The notes beneath the pieces are model-generated. The model was not told the origin of the DNA and made no database searches. It saw only the letters and a list, made by a program, of their open reading frames with translations. DNA of 64,000 bases from Nitrospira sp. (GTDB lineage: Bacteria; Nitrospirota; Nitrospiria; Nitrospirales; Nitrospiraceae). A program made the translations under genes and the position numbers. The stretch covers positions 220,495-284,494 of the forward strand of contig JAURZE010000005.1 in assembly GCA_030653545.1 (NCBI GenBank), written 5' to 3'. Each line of letters begins with the position of its first letter. The stretch's first letter is position 1. Positions 34,234-43,402 of this stretch are shown here, one piece after another.

Positions 34234-34445
34234 TGCGTGCCTCCACGATAAGATGAGCGGGAAAGTATTCAACGGCGCGCGCATCTTACACCAGGGGTTT
34301 TTGGGCTGTCCAGTTGCATTGAGGGTGCATGTGTTATCAGAGATATAGGATGGTGCGAGTCCTCTTGACGACAGAGGTTGGCACCCTGGAACGCTTATGA
34401 GATGATGGCGGCATGTTCGCTCTGGCCACCAGTTGAGGATTTATT

Positions 34446-35549
34446 ATGATTATCGGTGTTCCCAAAGAAATCAAAGACCATGAATATCGCGTCAGCCTGA
34501 CGCCGGATGGGGCGTCGGCGTTGCACAAGGCTGGACATACGATCTGGGTGGAACCGTCGGCCGGGGCCGGGAGTGGATTCACCGACGAGGAGTATCGACG
34601 GGCCGGTGCGACGATCGCTTCATCCAAAGGAGAGGTGTTTGAGAAGGCGGACCTGATCGTCAAGGTCAAGGAACCGCTCTTGTCCGAGTGCCCATTGTTT
34701 CGTCCCGGGCAGGTTCTGTTTACCTATCTGCATCTTGCCTCCCTTCCCGAACTCACGAAGACTCTCTTGGAGACGAAGATCATCGCCATCGCCTACGAAA
34801 CGACGGTGGCACGCGATGGCAGCCTCCCGATGCTGAAGCCGATGAGCGAAATTGCCGGGCGCATGTCGGTTCAAGTCGGCGCGCATTACTTAGAAAAGAT
34901 TCAGGGGGGGCGCGGGGTATTGTTGGCTGGCGTACCCGGAGTTGAGCCTGGGAACGTTGTGGTGCTGGGAGCCGGCGTGGTTGGGGCTTCAGCGACCCGG
35001 ATCGCGGTCGGGTTGGGCGCGCAGGTCACGGTGATTAATCTGGATGTGGACCGGCTGCGCTATCTGGACGACTTGTACCAGGGGCGTATTGTCACGCGTG
35101 CGGTGAATGAGGCGGCGGTCGAACAGGCGGTGTGCGAGGCTGACCTGGTGATCGGCGCGGTGCTCGTTCCGGGGGCCAAAGCGCCCAGGCTGGTCTCGCG
35201 GGCTTTGCTGGCGCGCATGAAGCCGGGAGCGGTCGTCGTAGATGTGTCAGTCGATCAAGGCGGCTGTTTCGAGACCACCAAGGCCACGACACATTCGGAT
35301 CCCGTCTATCTTGTCGATGGCGTGCTGCACTACTGTGTGGCCAACATGCCGGGCATCGTCCCGCGGACCTCGACGTTCGCGCTCACGAATGCCACCTTGC
35401 CGTATCTGCTTCGTCTGGCTTCAGACGGCGTCGATCGGGCCGTGCAATCCGATCCAGGATTAGCCAAGGGTGTCAACCTAAAAAACGGTCAAATCACTTG
35501 CCCTGGAGTTGCTGAAGCACATGGCTTGCGTTTTACCCCCATCTTGTAA
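34446..35549 (+). CDS. ald: Alanine dehydrogenase
   Basis: NAD-dependent L-alanine dehydrogenase, interconverting alanine and pyruvate plus ammonia. The 367-residue protein starts [20 protein letters not shown], has [20 protein letters not shown], the Rossmann dinucleotide loop [19 protein letters not shown] and [20 protein letters not shown]. These are conserved Ald features, including the catalytic Lys and His regions. A hypothetical protein group lies upstream on the other strand, and a tRNA-Pro downstream. Confidence 0.96.
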   Translation: MIIGVPKEIKDHEYRVSLTPDGASALHKAGHTIWVEPSAGAGSGFTDEEYRRAGATIASSKGEVFEKADLIVKVKEPLLSECPLFRPGQVLFTYLHLASLPELTKTLLETKIIAIAYETTVARDGSLPMLKPMSEIAGRMSVQVGAHYLEKIQGGRGVLLAGVPGVEPGNVVVLGAGVVGASATRIAVGLGAQVTVINLDVDRLRYLDDLYQGRIVTRAVNEAAVEQAVCEADLVIGAVLVPGAKAPRLVSRALLARMKPGAVVVDVSVDQGGCFETTKATTHSDPVYLVDGVLHYCVANMPGIVPRTSTFALTNATLPYLLRLASDGVDRAVQSDPGLAKGVNLKNGQITCPGVAEAHGLRFTPIL

Positions 35550-35584
35550 GACAATCCGGTTCCCGTTTTTATGAGTCGCCTCGT

Positions 35585-35661
35585 CGGGGCGTAGCGCAGC
35601 CCGGTAGCGCACTGCGTTCGGGACGCAGGGGTCGAAGGTTCAAATCCTTTCGCCCCGACCA
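35585..35661 (+). tRNA. tRNA-Pro (CGG)
   Basis: Acceptor stem 35585-35591 pairs with 35651-35657. The D arm (GCGC/GCGC), an anticodon stem CTGCG/CGCAG around a TTCGGGA loop and a T arm around TTCAAAT are all present. The anticodon CGG reads CCG proline codons. The discriminator is A and CCA is encoded at 35659-35661. Confidence 0.97.
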
Positions 35662-36092
35662 AACCGCACTTCGTTCGGCCCGCGTGCTCTTTGTCGATGT
35701 ATTGTAATTGACGCACGCGGATAAAGACCTCCAGCAGCGTTAGGTGTTGATTCTCTCCCGCCCCGGAGCCTCCTCCTTCATCGAGGCGACGGGCGGGTTA
35801 CCCAAGCTTCCTGTTCAATTCACCCATTACGTCGTGCGAGTCGGCCTCTCTTGATCGGTGCATCACCGTGATGGGCCGGACACACAACCGTCATGATTTT
35901 TCTCGCGTATGGTCTGCGCGGAAGTCACAGGCACAATGTTCCCGCGCGCGCGGCTGAATCCGCGACGGGCCGGCTCTGGTTGTGTGTTCGTAGGCTCGCG
36001 TAGATTTGCAAAACGCGTGACGGGTCTGAGGAGGTGTGAGAGTATTCCACCGTGTTGCGCAATCTGTTGGGGTTCGCAAGGTTGACTCGAGT
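35662..36092. other. Intergenic region after tRNA-Pro
   Basis: A 431-base gap between tRNA-Pro and the acylphosphatase gene. I see no gene in it. The only structure found is a spaced inverted repeat, ACACACAACC at 35880-35889 and GGTTGTGTGT at 35978-35987, 88 bases apart. Short alternating CG runs occur around 35943-35951. No phage-type attachment duplication of the tRNA 3' end is seen. Confidence 0.3.
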
Positions 36093-36374
36093 ATGACATC
36101 TCAGGTGCGCGCTCACATTGTGGTGAATGGTCGTGTGCAGGGAGTCGGATACCGGGCCTTTGCTGCCCGAGTGGCCGCGCAGCGCAAACTGGTCGGGGGT
36201 GTGCGTAACCTCGACGATGGTCGAGTCGAGTTGGATGTCGAAGGGCCGCGCGAGGCGATCGACGCGCTGCTCACTGAGCTTGGCGTTGGACCTCCGGCCG
36301 CACGGGTTACGGCGGTGACGGTGGAATGGAATCCGGGAACCGAACGATTTACCGAGTTCCAAATCTGGTACTAG
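36093..36374 (+). CDS. acyP: Acylphosphatase
   Basis: A 93-residue enzyme that hydrolyses carboxyl-phosphate bonds of acyl phosphates. The family signature [18 protein letters not shown] includes the catalytic Arg, and [17 protein letters not shown] includes the Asn. The length matches the family. The ATG at 36093 has only a weak AAGG upstream. It is followed by a sigma factor gene 28 bases downstream. Confidence 0.95.
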   Translation: MTSQVRAHIVVNGRVQGVGYRAFAARVAAQRKLVGGVRNLDDGRVELDVEGPREAIDALLTELGVGPPAARVTAVTVEWNPGTERFTEFQIWY

Positions 36375-36402
36375 CGAACCGAGTCAAAGGATACCGACCG
36401 AT

Positions 36403-37356
36403 ATGAGTCGACAGGACGAGGAGCTTCAGGATATGAGTGAAGCCCGACGACAGTCGGCCGATGAGATCGAGGGGATTGAAGTGGACGGTCCGCCTGACCG
36501 CGAGGAGAAGTCCTCGAATCGGTCTGAAGGACTGGACACGCTCAAGAGCTATCTGCGCGAAGTGCGTCGCTCGACGCTGCTCAATTTCAAACAGGAACAG
36601 GAATTAGGGAAGCGGGTGCAGGCCGGCGATGAGCAGGCCCGGCAGATCATGATCGAGTCCAATCTCCGCCTGGTGATCAGCATCGGCAAGCGGTACATCA
36701 ATCGAGGCTTTCCTTTTTCGGATATCGTCGAGGAAGGCAATCTTGGACTGATCAAAGCGGTTGAGAAGTTCAACTATAAGCGCGGGTTCCGTTTCAGTAC
36801 CTACGCGTCCTGGTGGATCCGCCAATACATTGAACGGGCCATCATCAATCAGGGCAAGCTCGTGCGGTTGCCGGTCCATGTGGTCGAGCGGCTGAACCGG
36901 TATATGGGGAAGGTTGAGCAACTGGTACAGGAGCTTGGCCGGGAACCGCTGCCGCACGAAGTGGCGAAGAAGATGAAGACCAACGAGGAGGAGATCCTCG
37001 ACCTGAAGCAGTTGACCCGGACGACCTGTTCGCTGGATAGCCCCATTAATGATCGCACGGATACCTTCCTGCGCGATGTCATCGAAGATCCCATGTGCAT
37101 GTCTCCGGACGACACGGCGGATGGGATCCGGCGTCGCACAGAACTGATGAGTTGGGTCAAGGAGTTGCCTGAAAAAGAGCAAACTGTTATTGTGTCGCGG
37201 TTTGGGCTCGACGGTGATGAGTCTAAGACGCTGGAAGAGATAGGCCGGGCGATGGGGTTAACCCGCGAGCGGGTCCGCCAGATCGAAACAACGGCCTTAG
37301 TCCGGCTTCGGGGCACGATCGAGCGAAAGACCATGACGCAGGCCGACCTGCTTTAG
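36403..37356 (+). CDS. RpoS-like sigma-70 family factor
   Basis: A 317-residue RNA polymerase sigma subunit. Region 1.2/2.1 is [12 protein letters not shown], region 2 includes [20 protein letters not shown] and [16 protein letters not shown], region 3 follows, and region 4.2 is [20 protein letters not shown]. The first 60 residues are acidic and lack the region 1.1 of RpoD. Length and order suit a group 2 (RpoS/SigB-like) stress sigma factor, which would fit the large stress-gene block in the window. The start at 36403 follows the acylphosphatase gene. Confidence 0.92.
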   Translation: MSRQDEELQDMSEARRQSADEIEGIEVDGPPDREEKSSNRSEGLDTLKSYLREVRRSTLLNFKQEQELGKRVQAGDEQARQIMIESNLRLVISIGKRYINRGFPFSDIVEEGNLGLIKAVEKFNYKRGFRFSTYASWWIRQYIERAIINQGKLVRLPVHVVERLNRYMGKVEQLVQELGREPLPHEVAKKMKTNEEEILDLKQLTRTTCSLDSPINDRTDTFLRDVIEDPMCMSPDDTADGIRRRTELMSWVKELPEKEQTVIVSRFGLDGDESKTLEEIGRAMGLTRERVRQIETTALVRLRGTIERKTMTQADLL

Positions 37357-37397
37357 TTCCGGAGACCGCCATCAACTATCAAGCCCTCATTCGCGAA

Positions 37398-37886
37398 GTG
37401 CCGGATTTCCCCAAGCCCGGTATTCTCTTTTACGACATTACGACATTGCTGAAGGACGCAGCGGCGTTTCGCAAGCTGAGCGACGACCTCACCGCACGAT
37501 ACCAAGATGCACGGATCGATAAGGTGGTGGCCATCGAGTCGCGCGGGTTTATCTTCGGCGGCGTGCTGGCGGAGCGGCTGAAGGCCGGGTTTGTGCCGGT
37601 TCGCAAACCGGGGAAATTGCCGGCCGATTGCTTCGAGGTGAAGTATAGCCTTGAATATGGATCGAACACCTTGGCGATTCATCGGGATGCCATCGGAATG
37701 GGAGAGCGGGTGCTGATCGTAGACGATCTCCTCGCCACGGGTGGAACGGCCGAGGCCACTATCAGTTTGGTCCGCCAACTCGGAGGAGAAGTCGTGGGCC
37801 TCGACTTTCTGGTCGAGCTCAAGGGGCTTAAGGGAAGAGACAAACTCGCTGGCTATCCTGTGCATTCGACGATCCTCTATTCCTAG
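37398..37886 (+). CDS. apt: Adenine phosphoribosyltransferase, start codon unclear
   Basis: Converts adenine plus PRPP to AMP. The PRPP-binding motif is [16 protein letters not shown], and [11 protein letters not shown] and [10 protein letters not shown] are typical of Apt. From the first canonical start (GTG 37398) the protein is 162 residues, shorter than the usual 170-180. In-frame codons from 37371 read INYQALIRE and then VPDFPKPG, the usual Apt N-terminus, but no ATG, GTG or TTG precedes them. GGAG at 37361-37364 lies six bases before an ATC at 37371. The gene begins 15 bases after the sigma factor stop. Confidence 0.9.
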   Translation: MPDFPKPGILFYDITTLLKDAAAFRKLSDDLTARYQDARIDKVVAIESRGFIFGGVLAERLKAGFVPVRKPGKLPADCFEVKYSLEYGSNTLAIHRDAIGMGERVLIVDDLLATGGTAEATISLVRQLGGEVVGLDFLVELKGLKGRDKLAGYPVHSTILYS

Positions 37887-37989
37887 GGCCCTCCCGGTTA
37901 GTGACCACCAGCCCTTGTCAAAGCCTACATGCCGTGATATAGATGCCGGACTTTTTTTGGGGGACTCTCTACCCAAGGAGCATTATTCT

Positions 37990-38550
37990 ATGGCTACCAA
38001 AGTGCCTGCGAAAAAGAAGACGGAAGCAAAGAAGACCAAGCCGGCCCCTGCGGTTGAGTCCAAGAAGGCTGCTCCTGCTGTCGTCGTGACGGCAAAGGCA
38101 GCTCCTGCACAGATTATTATTGAGGCGATGCGTCCCAAAGAATCGGCGAAAGACCGGGATGCCCGTGAACGCCGCCAAGAAACATTGCATCAGATGTTGA
38201 TGGGCAAGCGCCAGGAGATCATCCGCGAGATCGAAGGCAACCTGGGGCAGTCATTGACCGAGGATCAGCAGCGTCGCCTGGAGTCGGCCCGTGATGTCGG
38301 TGACCAGGCGTTGATGGATCTTGATCGCGAACTCGGCATCTCCCTCATGGAGATGCGCAATCGTCGTCGGCAAGCCATCGATGAGTCGCTCAATCGCTTG
38401 CGTGACGGCACCTATGGCATGTGCGCCGAGTGCGGTATCGAGATCAGCGAGAAGCGGCTTCAGGCCGTGCCGTTCGCCAAGCTTTGTGTCGAGTGTCAAT
38501 CCAAAGCCGAGTTGTTGGAAAAGATTGAAAAGGAAGAAGATCGCGATTGA
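37990..38550 (+). CDS. DksA/TraR-type zinc-finger protein
   Basis: A 186-residue protein. An Ala/Lys/Pro-rich N-terminal tail of about 65 residues precedes a coiled-coil (residues 70-130) and a C4 zinc finger, CAECGIEISEKRLQAVPFAK then LCVEC. DksA-type proteins enter the RNA polymerase secondary channel and work with ppGpp. The coiled-coil tip is not a plain DxxDxA; DVGDQALMDLD lies in that area. The start at 37990 follows AAGGAGC. Together with the RpoS-like factor this strengthens the stress-transcription theme. Confidence 0.9.
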   Translation: MATKVPAKKKTEAKKTKPAPAVESKKAAPAVVVTAKAAPAQIIIEAMRPKESAKDRDARERRQETLHQMLMGKRQEIIREIEGNLGQSLTEDQQRRLESARDVGDQALMDLDRELGISLMEMRNRRRQAIDESLNRLRDGTYGMCAECGIEISEKRLQAVPFAKLCVECQSKAELLEKIEKEEDRD

Positions 38551-38660
38551 TCGCCCCCTTCCTTCCGCGCCCCGTCATGTGCTGAGCCGCGTCCCTCTTT
38601 CTTTGCGGTGCTGCATGCAATCTCATGCCGGGGCTGAGATCTCCTGGGTCCCCTCCATTC

Positions 38661-39365
38661 ATGCCGCATGATGCAACATCCCAGCGCCGTGCCGTTGTCC
38701 TCCTGAGTGGGGGGCTGGATTCGACGGTCACGGTCGCCGTGGCCAGGCAGGAGGGGTACGAGCTCTTTTTGCTGACCGTCGCCTATCGCCAACGACATGC
38801 GGTCGAGATCGAACAAGCCAAACAGGTGGCGGCTGCATTCGGCATCCACAACCATCTGGTCGTGGAGGTGGATCTCCGAGCCCTCGGCGGATCGGCGCTG
38901 ACCGGAAATCTGGTCGTTCCCAAGGATCGTCGGGAGCAGGAGCGGGCGCAGGGTATTCCGGTCACCTATGTCCCTGCCAGAAACCTGATCTTCTTATCCC
39001 TGGCTGCCGCCCATGCCGAAGTCGTGGGAGCATCGGCTATTTATTTCGGAGCCAATGTGCTGGATTACTCAGGCTATCCCGATTGCCGTCCGGAATTCAT
39101 CCACGCATTCGAACAGGCCGTGGCGGCCGGCACGAAGAGCGGGGTCGAGGGGGCGCGCCTGGAAGTCCGTGCTCCTTTGTTGACGTTGTCCAAGTCGGAG
39201 ATCATTCAACTGGGCATGAGACTCCAGGCCCCGCTCCAGCTGACGCATAGCTGCTATGATCCGATCGGATCGCTGGCCTGTGGCCGGTGTGATAGCTGTC
39301 TTATTCGTCGACAAGGATTTGCCCAGGCGGGAGTTGAGGATCCGGTCGCATATGCGGTACGGTAG
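38661..39365 (+). CDS. queC: 7-cyano-7-deazaguanine synthase
   Basis: Makes preQ0 from carboxydeazaguanine for queuosine tRNA modification. The 234-residue protein has the PP-loop VLLSGGLDSTVTVAVA near the start. The zinc-binding Cys group at the end is SCYDPIGSLACGRCDSCLIR. The ATG at 38661 is chosen over an in-frame start 12 codons upstream because it places the PP-loop at the usual distance. Other queuosine genes (queD, queE, queF) are not in this window. Confidence 0.96.
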   Translation: MPHDATSQRRAVVLLSGGLDSTVTVAVARQEGYELFLLTVAYRQRHAVEIEQAKQVAAAFGIHNHLVVEVDLRALGGSALTGNLVVPKDRREQERAQGIPVTYVPARNLIFLSLAAAHAEVVGASAIYFGANVLDYSGYPDCRPEFIHAFEQAVAAGTKSGVEGARLEVRAPLLTLSKSEIIQLGMRLQAPLQLTHSCYDPIGSLACGRCDSCLIRRQGFAQAGVEDPVAYAVR

Positions 39366-39388
39366 ACTCCAACGGAAAGAGGGTTGTG

Positions 39389-39556
39389 ATGTCTCCTGAA
39401 GAATTTTTCATGTATCTCACCATCGGCTTGATCGTCCTCGTCCCGGTCGGTGCACGGGTGTATCGTCGGATTACGCTGGCGAAGACGCAGGCGATGCTGC
39501 AAGAACAATTCGGGCAGCCGTCCCGGCCACCCGATCAATCCACTCCGAAGGGGTAA
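39389..39556 (+). CDS. Small single-pass membrane protein, 55 aa
   Basis: The frame reads MSPEEFFMYLTIGLIVLVPV with one transmembrane segment at residues 8-23, then a basic helical tail ending SRPPDQSTPKG. AGAGGG precedes the ATG. It ends seven bases before a cytochrome c start, so it is probably co-transcribed with it. Its location and topology suggest a partner or anchor for the cytochrome. Confidence 0.65.
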   Translation: MSPEEFFMYLTIGLIVLVPVGARVYRRITLAKTQAMLQEQFGQPSRPPDQSTPKG

Positions 39557-39563
39557 GTCGTCG

Positions 39564-39956
39564 ATGAAGATCTCACGGGCGTGCGGCATGGCGGTCCTCT
39601 TCTGTGTTGTGGGTGTCGCTCCGGCCTGCAGTCAGGGCGAGTCCGCACCCAAGGCGGCGGTGAATGCAGTGGTTCCCGCGGAGGTGCAGCCGGGAGAGGG
39701 AAAATTTAAAGCCAACTGTGCTGCCTGCCATGGGGGCGGTGGAGTCGGGACAAGTCAGGGCCCCCCGCTGGTCCATAAAATTTATGAACCGAACCATCAT
39801 GGCGATGCCGCGTTTCAGCGAGCGGCTGCGAACGGAGTGAAGGCTCACCACTGGGAATTCGGGAATATGCCCAAGATCGACGGAGTGACTCCTGACGATG
39901 TCGATCAGATCATCAAGTATGTGCGCTGGTTGCAGAAACAAGCCGGTATTTTCTAG
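39564..39956 (+). CDS. Monohaem cytochrome c, exported
   Basis: A 130-residue class I cytochrome c. The signal peptide ends VAPAC, a lipobox-like site, so it may be a lipoprotein. The haem motif CAACHG is at about residue 50. A Met ligand candidate is in NMPKIDGVTPDDVDQII. HHW and HH pairs near residues 72 and 90 are unusual extra histidines. It could carry electrons in the periplasm. A small membrane-protein gene precedes it. Confidence 0.9.
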   Translation: MKISRACGMAVLFCVVGVAPACSQGESAPKAAVNAVVPAEVQPGEGKFKANCAACHGGGGVGTSQGPPLVHKIYEPNHHGDAAFQRAAANGVKAHHWEFGNMPKIDGVTPDDVDQIIKYVRWLQKQAGIF

Positions 39957-40025
39957 CGGCTTTTGCGACATCCCCTCTTCTGTCGTCAGTTCTCCTCGAC
40001 TCGTGACGTAGCCTCTTTCCCTGGT

Positions 40026-40055
40026 TTGACAATCCGTCAAAGCGCTTCGTAAGGT
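40026..40055 (+). promoter_or_regulatory. Sigma-70-type promoter upstream of the SPFH gene
   Basis: TTGACA at 40026-40031 and TAAGGT at 40050-40055 are 18 bases apart. The leader to the ATG at 40146 would be about 85 bases. Confidence 0.45.
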
Positions 40056-40145
40056 ATTGCCATGAGATTGGTTCGCCGCTGATAGGCGCCGGCTATTCAC
40101 CCATCACCGTCTGCGATGGAGACGGGGCTAACCGAGGAGGGGCGT

Positions 40146-40982
40146 ATGAGGAGAGACGCGAGCAGTTTGTGTGGAGTCGTACTGGCATTCGGATGGATGG
40201 CCTTAGGGACCGGGTGTGTGGCTATCGAGGCAGGTCACGAAGGGGTATTGGTCGAACAGCCATTTTTCTTCGGCCATGGCGGCGTCGATCCGGTGCCCAC
40301 CAAGACGGGCCGCGTGGTCGTGGCTCCCACCACGAAAGTCGTCGATGTCGATATCCGGCCGATTCAGTACTCCGAGCACTTCGATATTATCTCGGCAGAA
40401 AATGCGCCGGTCTCGTTCGATGCGTTCCTGATCGCGAATGTCATCGAGGGAAAATCGCCGGAGCTGATCAGCAAGTACGGCCCCAATTGGTATGCGAATA
40501 ATGCGAAGGAAGCCTTTCGCACTTTCGTGCGCGAAGAAGTGCAGAGGTATCCCCTCTTCCAGCTGACGACCGATCCCACCACCAGGCAGAAGTTGCAGGA
40601 TGCGATCGCCAAAGAAGTGCAGACTAAGCTGATCGAGAAGCAGGGCATCCCGGTTCGGCTGAATCGCGTGGTCGTCGGAAGCATTCTGCCGCCCAAAGGC
40701 GTGGTGGAGCAGACGACGCAGACCATTATCCAGGAACAGCGCAAGATCACGATGGTGGAATTTCAGAAAGCGGAAGAGTCCCGTGAAAAAGCCGAAAAGC
40801 AGCGCGGCATCGCCGACCGGGCCTACCGCGAATCGTTGGGGCTGACTGCGCCAGAGTTTGTGGATTTGCGTCGCATCGAAGTGCAGAAAGAAATCGTGCA
40901 GCATTCGCCGGCAGCCCTGACCGTCATCATGGGCTTAGAGCGCATCGGCATCAACATGCCGCCGCCGGCAGCGGGCCAGTAG
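40146..40982 (+). CDS. SPFH/prohibitin-domain lipoprotein
   Basis: A 278-residue protein. A lipobox in ALGTGC at about residues 19-24 predicts lipid attachment. An SPFH/band 7 domain covers residues 40-190 (VSFDAFLIANVIEG, RLNRVVVGSILPP) followed by a charged helical region (MVEFQKAEESREKAEKQRG). Prohibitin-like proteins form ring scaffolds at membranes and regulate proteases. The start at 40146 follows AGGAGGGGCGT. The domain order is typical of bacterial stomatin-like proteins, but the lipobox is less usual than a transmembrane anchor. Confidence 0.88.
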   Translation: MRRDASSLCGVVLAFGWMALGTGCVAIEAGHEGVLVEQPFFFGHGGVDPVPTKTGRVVVAPTTKVVDVDIRPIQYSEHFDIISAENAPVSFDAFLIANVIEGKSPELISKYGPNWYANNAKEAFRTFVREEVQRYPLFQLTTDPTTRQKLQDAIAKEVQTKLIEKQGIPVRLNRVVVGSILPPKGVVEQTTQTIIQEQRKITMVEFQKAEESREKAEKQRGIADRAYRESLGLTAPEFVDLRRIEVQKEIVQHSPAALTVIMGLERIGINMPPPAAGQ

Positions 40983-41006
40983 GCGACAGACTCTTTCTTC
41001 TGACCG

Positions 41007-41050
41007 GGGCGCGCGTGGGCTATCGAAATGCCTGCTCGCGCCCTTGTTGT
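41007..41050 (+). terminator. Rho-independent terminator after the SPFH gene
   Basis: GGGCGCG at 41007-41013 pairs with CGCGCCC at 41037-41043 around a 23-base loop, followed by TTGTTGTTTG. Confidence 0.6.
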
Positions 41051-41157
41051 TTGAGCATTAAACGGTAGGGGTTACTAGCACCAAATTAAGGCAGCAACAT
41101 ACTAGACTCACCAGCCGAGGGGATGTAAGGTGACCCTCAAGACGGTTCGAGGAAGTC

Positions 41158-42021
41158 GTGTATACAGCTTATGGCGATGAGAGTGCCGACGAGACTAAGC
41201 AGAGGGTATTTGCCCTTTCTGGACTTTTTGGCAGCAAACCTGACTGGGATGCACTCAGGGAGAAATGGCGAGCCCGCACCGGTGGAAAGAGTTTTCATGC
41301 AACGGACTGCGATACAGATCAGGGCGACTATAAAGGCATAGAGCATGCGCAAAATAAAAAACTCTATGCCGATCTAACGCGCCTTATTGCTGACAGCAAC
41401 TTAATCGGATATGTAGCAGTTATGGACCTGCAGGCCTACAGGGAGATCGTAGCGCCAGCACTGCATGAGGAACCTTACTACTACGCTTTCTATTCTGTCG
41501 TAATTACTATTGCCAAGAAAGCCTCCCTCTCTATTCCGAGAGGCCGGATTAAGTTCTTTTTTGACCGCAATCAGCAAATCGAATACAACGCTGGCGCACT
41601 CTATGACAGGATAATAAATCGTTCATTGCCATCTAGAGAATTAATGGACGATGAAATTTCATTTGTTACTAGAGAGGAAATTGGAGTCCAAGCCGCTGAT
41701 CTTGTGGCACGCGAAGGCATGAAGTTGCTCGATAACGAACTCGGTCCGGTCTCTCGCCCGACTAGGCTGTCGGCCCAGGTTCTAATGGCGACCCACCGAA
41801 TTAACTTTCGTTTTTATAGGCGAGCCTGGTTTATTTCGCTAGTTGAAGGCTCAAGACTATCGGAGACGGGATATTCATGGGCAGAGTATCAGAAGTGGCT
41901 GGATGAGCACGGTCTCACCCATACGGTTCCCAATAAATTGAGATATGAGGCTACACGCCAGGACCTTCAGGGTAAGGTACGGAAGCTGTTTGATGAGTTT
42001 AGGGAGGATACTTCGAACTGA
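41158..42021 (+). CDS. DUF3800 protein (RNase H-fold), probably acquired
   Basis: A 287-residue protein of the DUF3800 family, predicted to have an RNase H-like fold. The acidic positions expected of the fold are present: YGDESAD near the start, FFFDRNQQ in the middle and GVQAADLVA toward the C-terminus. DUF3800 genes are common in mobile and defence-associated regions; the exact activity is not established. Codon use is more A/T-rich than the neighbours. The GTG start at 41158 follows a weak CGAGGAAG. Its 3' end overlaps the remnant of a TolC-like gene. Confidence 0.82.
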   Translation: MYTAYGDESADETKQRVFALSGLFGSKPDWDALREKWRARTGGKSFHATDCDTDQGDYKGIEHAQNKKLYADLTRLIADSNLIGYVAVMDLQAYREIVAPALHEEPYYYAFYSVVITIAKKASLSIPRGRIKFFFDRNQQIEYNAGALYDRIINRSLPSRELMDDEISFVTREEIGVQAADLVAREGMKLLDNELGPVSRPTRLSAQVLMATHRINFRFYRRAWFISLVEGSRLSETGYSWAEYQKWLDEHGLTHTVPNKLRYEATRQDLQGKVRKLFDEFREDTSN

Positions 42022-42140
42022 CGAACGGACTTACCAGCGTGGCCAGAGCAAGAGAGAATCTGGTGAACGCACTCTTCCAACTCAACGCCGCCCGCGTCAA
42101 CCTCGCGCGCTCAACCGGCTCGCTAAATACGCTGCAGTAA
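42018..42140 (+). pseudogene. TolC-family outer membrane efflux protein, C-terminal remnant
   Basis: This frame, ending in TAA at 42138-42140, reads LTSVARARENLVNALFQLNA then RVNLARSTGSLNTLQ. This is the usual closing helix of TolC/OprM proteins. No upstream TolC sequence exists in the window, since the DUF3800 gene occupies that place. The gene was presumably truncated when the DUF3800 sequence arrived or when a larger deletion occurred. Only about 40 codons survive. Confidence 0.7.
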
Positions 42141-42220
42141 GGAGCTGCGATGGACCGCGCAGTCCGAGACCTCCTGCGCGGAGGACTGTAGCGCATCGCT
42201 CTTGGGCCGCAAGGTTTATT

Positions 42221-42224
42221 CTAA
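42221..42224. repeat. Target-site duplication CTAA, left copy
   Basis: The four bases before the left end of the IS element repeat at 43403-43406. CTAA matches the YTAR target typical of the IS5 group. Confidence 0.85.
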
Positions 42225-43402
42225 GGAAGGTCTGATTAATTCCCGTTTACGCCGCGCCATCGGTTTCTGAGGGCGTTAGCACGGGTACTCAGCTGGAAAT
42301 TCGCTGGGCCGGGAGCGTTTCCCGTGGGGGGCGCCCGCCGTCGGGCCGCCCAGAACCCCGTTCGCACACCCGTCCGCTAGACTCCCGCCAACAGGCGCCG
42401 CCGCACCACGTACAGATTCGCCAACCCGCAGCTGATGAACAGCCAGTGGGTATTCTTCGCCAGCCCCCGATACCGCACTTTAGCCCAGCCGAAGATTCGC
42501 TTGATCACCAAGAACGCATGCTCGACCTTCGCCCGGACTTTCGACTTCGTGCGGTTGCGGGCTCGCTCTTCCTCCGTCAGCGGCCGATGCCGATGCGCTT
42601 TGGTCTGGATGAAGCTCTGGGCCTGGGGCGCATGCTGCCGGAGGACGTCGCGTTGTCCGCTATACGCGGCATCGCCCCACACCCGCGTCTCCTGCCCATG
42701 CAGCAATTCCGGCAACATCTGACTGTCGTGCACATGGGCGGCCGTCGCCGCCACCGAATGAATCAGTTTGGTCTGGCTGTCCACGCCAATATGCGCCTTC
42801 ATGCCGAAATGCCACTGGTTGCCCTTCTTGGTCTGATGCATCTCCGGATCTCGCTCCTTCTGGCGATTCTTCGTCGAACTGGGGGCACTGATAATGGTGG
42901 CATCCACGATGGTGCCGCGGCTCACCTGCAACCCCTGCTGGGTCAGATACTCCCCGATCCGGGCAAAGAGCTGTTCCCCCATCTTATGGGCCTCCAGCAG
43001 ATGCCGAAACTTGCAAATCGTCGTCTCATCGGGCACCGGCTCGCGGCCCAGATCAATGCCCACGAATTGCCGCATGGCGCGTGAATCATACAGGGCTTCT
43101 TCGACGGCGGGATCCGACAGATTAAACCACTGTTGCAGGCAATGGAGGCGCAGCATGCGCTCGACGCCGACCGGCGGACGCCCGGGGCCGTCGGCTTTGG
43201 GATAGACCGGCTCGATCACCGCGACTAATTCCGCCCAGGGCACTACGCGATTCATTTCCGCGAGGAATCGCTCGCGGCGGGTGGATTTGCGATACGGCTC
43301 GAACGTGGCCTCGGCAAATGTCGCTTGCTGCATGGACGCGCCTCCAGTTCAGTGCGATATTTCTCTTAGCACATCAGGCGAGGCGAATAAATCAGACCTT
43401 CC
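42225..43402 (-). mobile_element. Complete IS5-family insertion sequence
   Basis: A 1178-base element. The ends are 17-base inverted repeats, left starting GGAAGGTCTGATTAA and right (43386-43402) its complement with one mismatch at position 14. A CTAA target duplication flanks both ends. The only gene is the transposase on the minus strand. The left end is 84 bases from the TolC remnant; the right end is 15 bases from the DUF3365 gene's stop. An intact transposase plus near-perfect ends indicates a recent insertion. Confidence 0.93.
42377..43333 (-). CDS. IS5-family transposase
   Basis: A 318-residue DDE transposase. The N-terminal zone ERMLRLHCLQQWFNLSDPAV and DETTICKFRHLLE are typical of the IS5 subgroup. 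The DDE region includes IVDATIISAPSSTKNRQKER (first Asp), HFGMKAHIGVDSQTKLIH, VWGDAAYSGQ (second Asp) and RAKVEHAFLVIKRIFG (Glu). No frameshift is seen. It sits inside the complete element described separately. Confidence 0.96.
   Translation of the reverse strand: MQQATFAEATFEPYRKSTRRERFLAEMNRVVPWAELVAVIEPVYPKADGPGRPPVGVERMLRLHCLQQWFNLSDPAVEEALYDSRAMRQFVGIDLGREPVPDETTICKFRHLLEAHKMGEQLFARIGEYLTQQGLQVSRGTIVDATIISAPSSTKNRQKERDPEMHQTKKGNQWHFGMKAHIGVDSQTKLIHSVAATAAHVHDSQMLPELLHGQETRVWGDAAYSGQRDVLRQHAPQAQSFIQTKAHRHRPLTEEERARNRTKSKVRAKVEHAFLVIKRIFGWAKVRYRGLAKNTHWLFISCGLANLYVVRRRLLAGV

Noticed and set aside
35585..35661. tRNA-Pro as an integration site of a genomic island
   Set aside because: No repeated 3' tRNA segment or integrase gene is found in the following sequence.
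35880..35987. Spaced inverted repeat ACACACAACC/GGTTGTGTGT as ends of a mobile element
   Set aside because: Only 108 bases span, no target duplication, and 10-bp arms of low complexity can arise by chance.
42150..42191. 13-codon frame with a GGAG ribosome site after the TolC remnant
   Set aside because: Too short, not membrane-like and in a decayed region; more likely leftover sequence.
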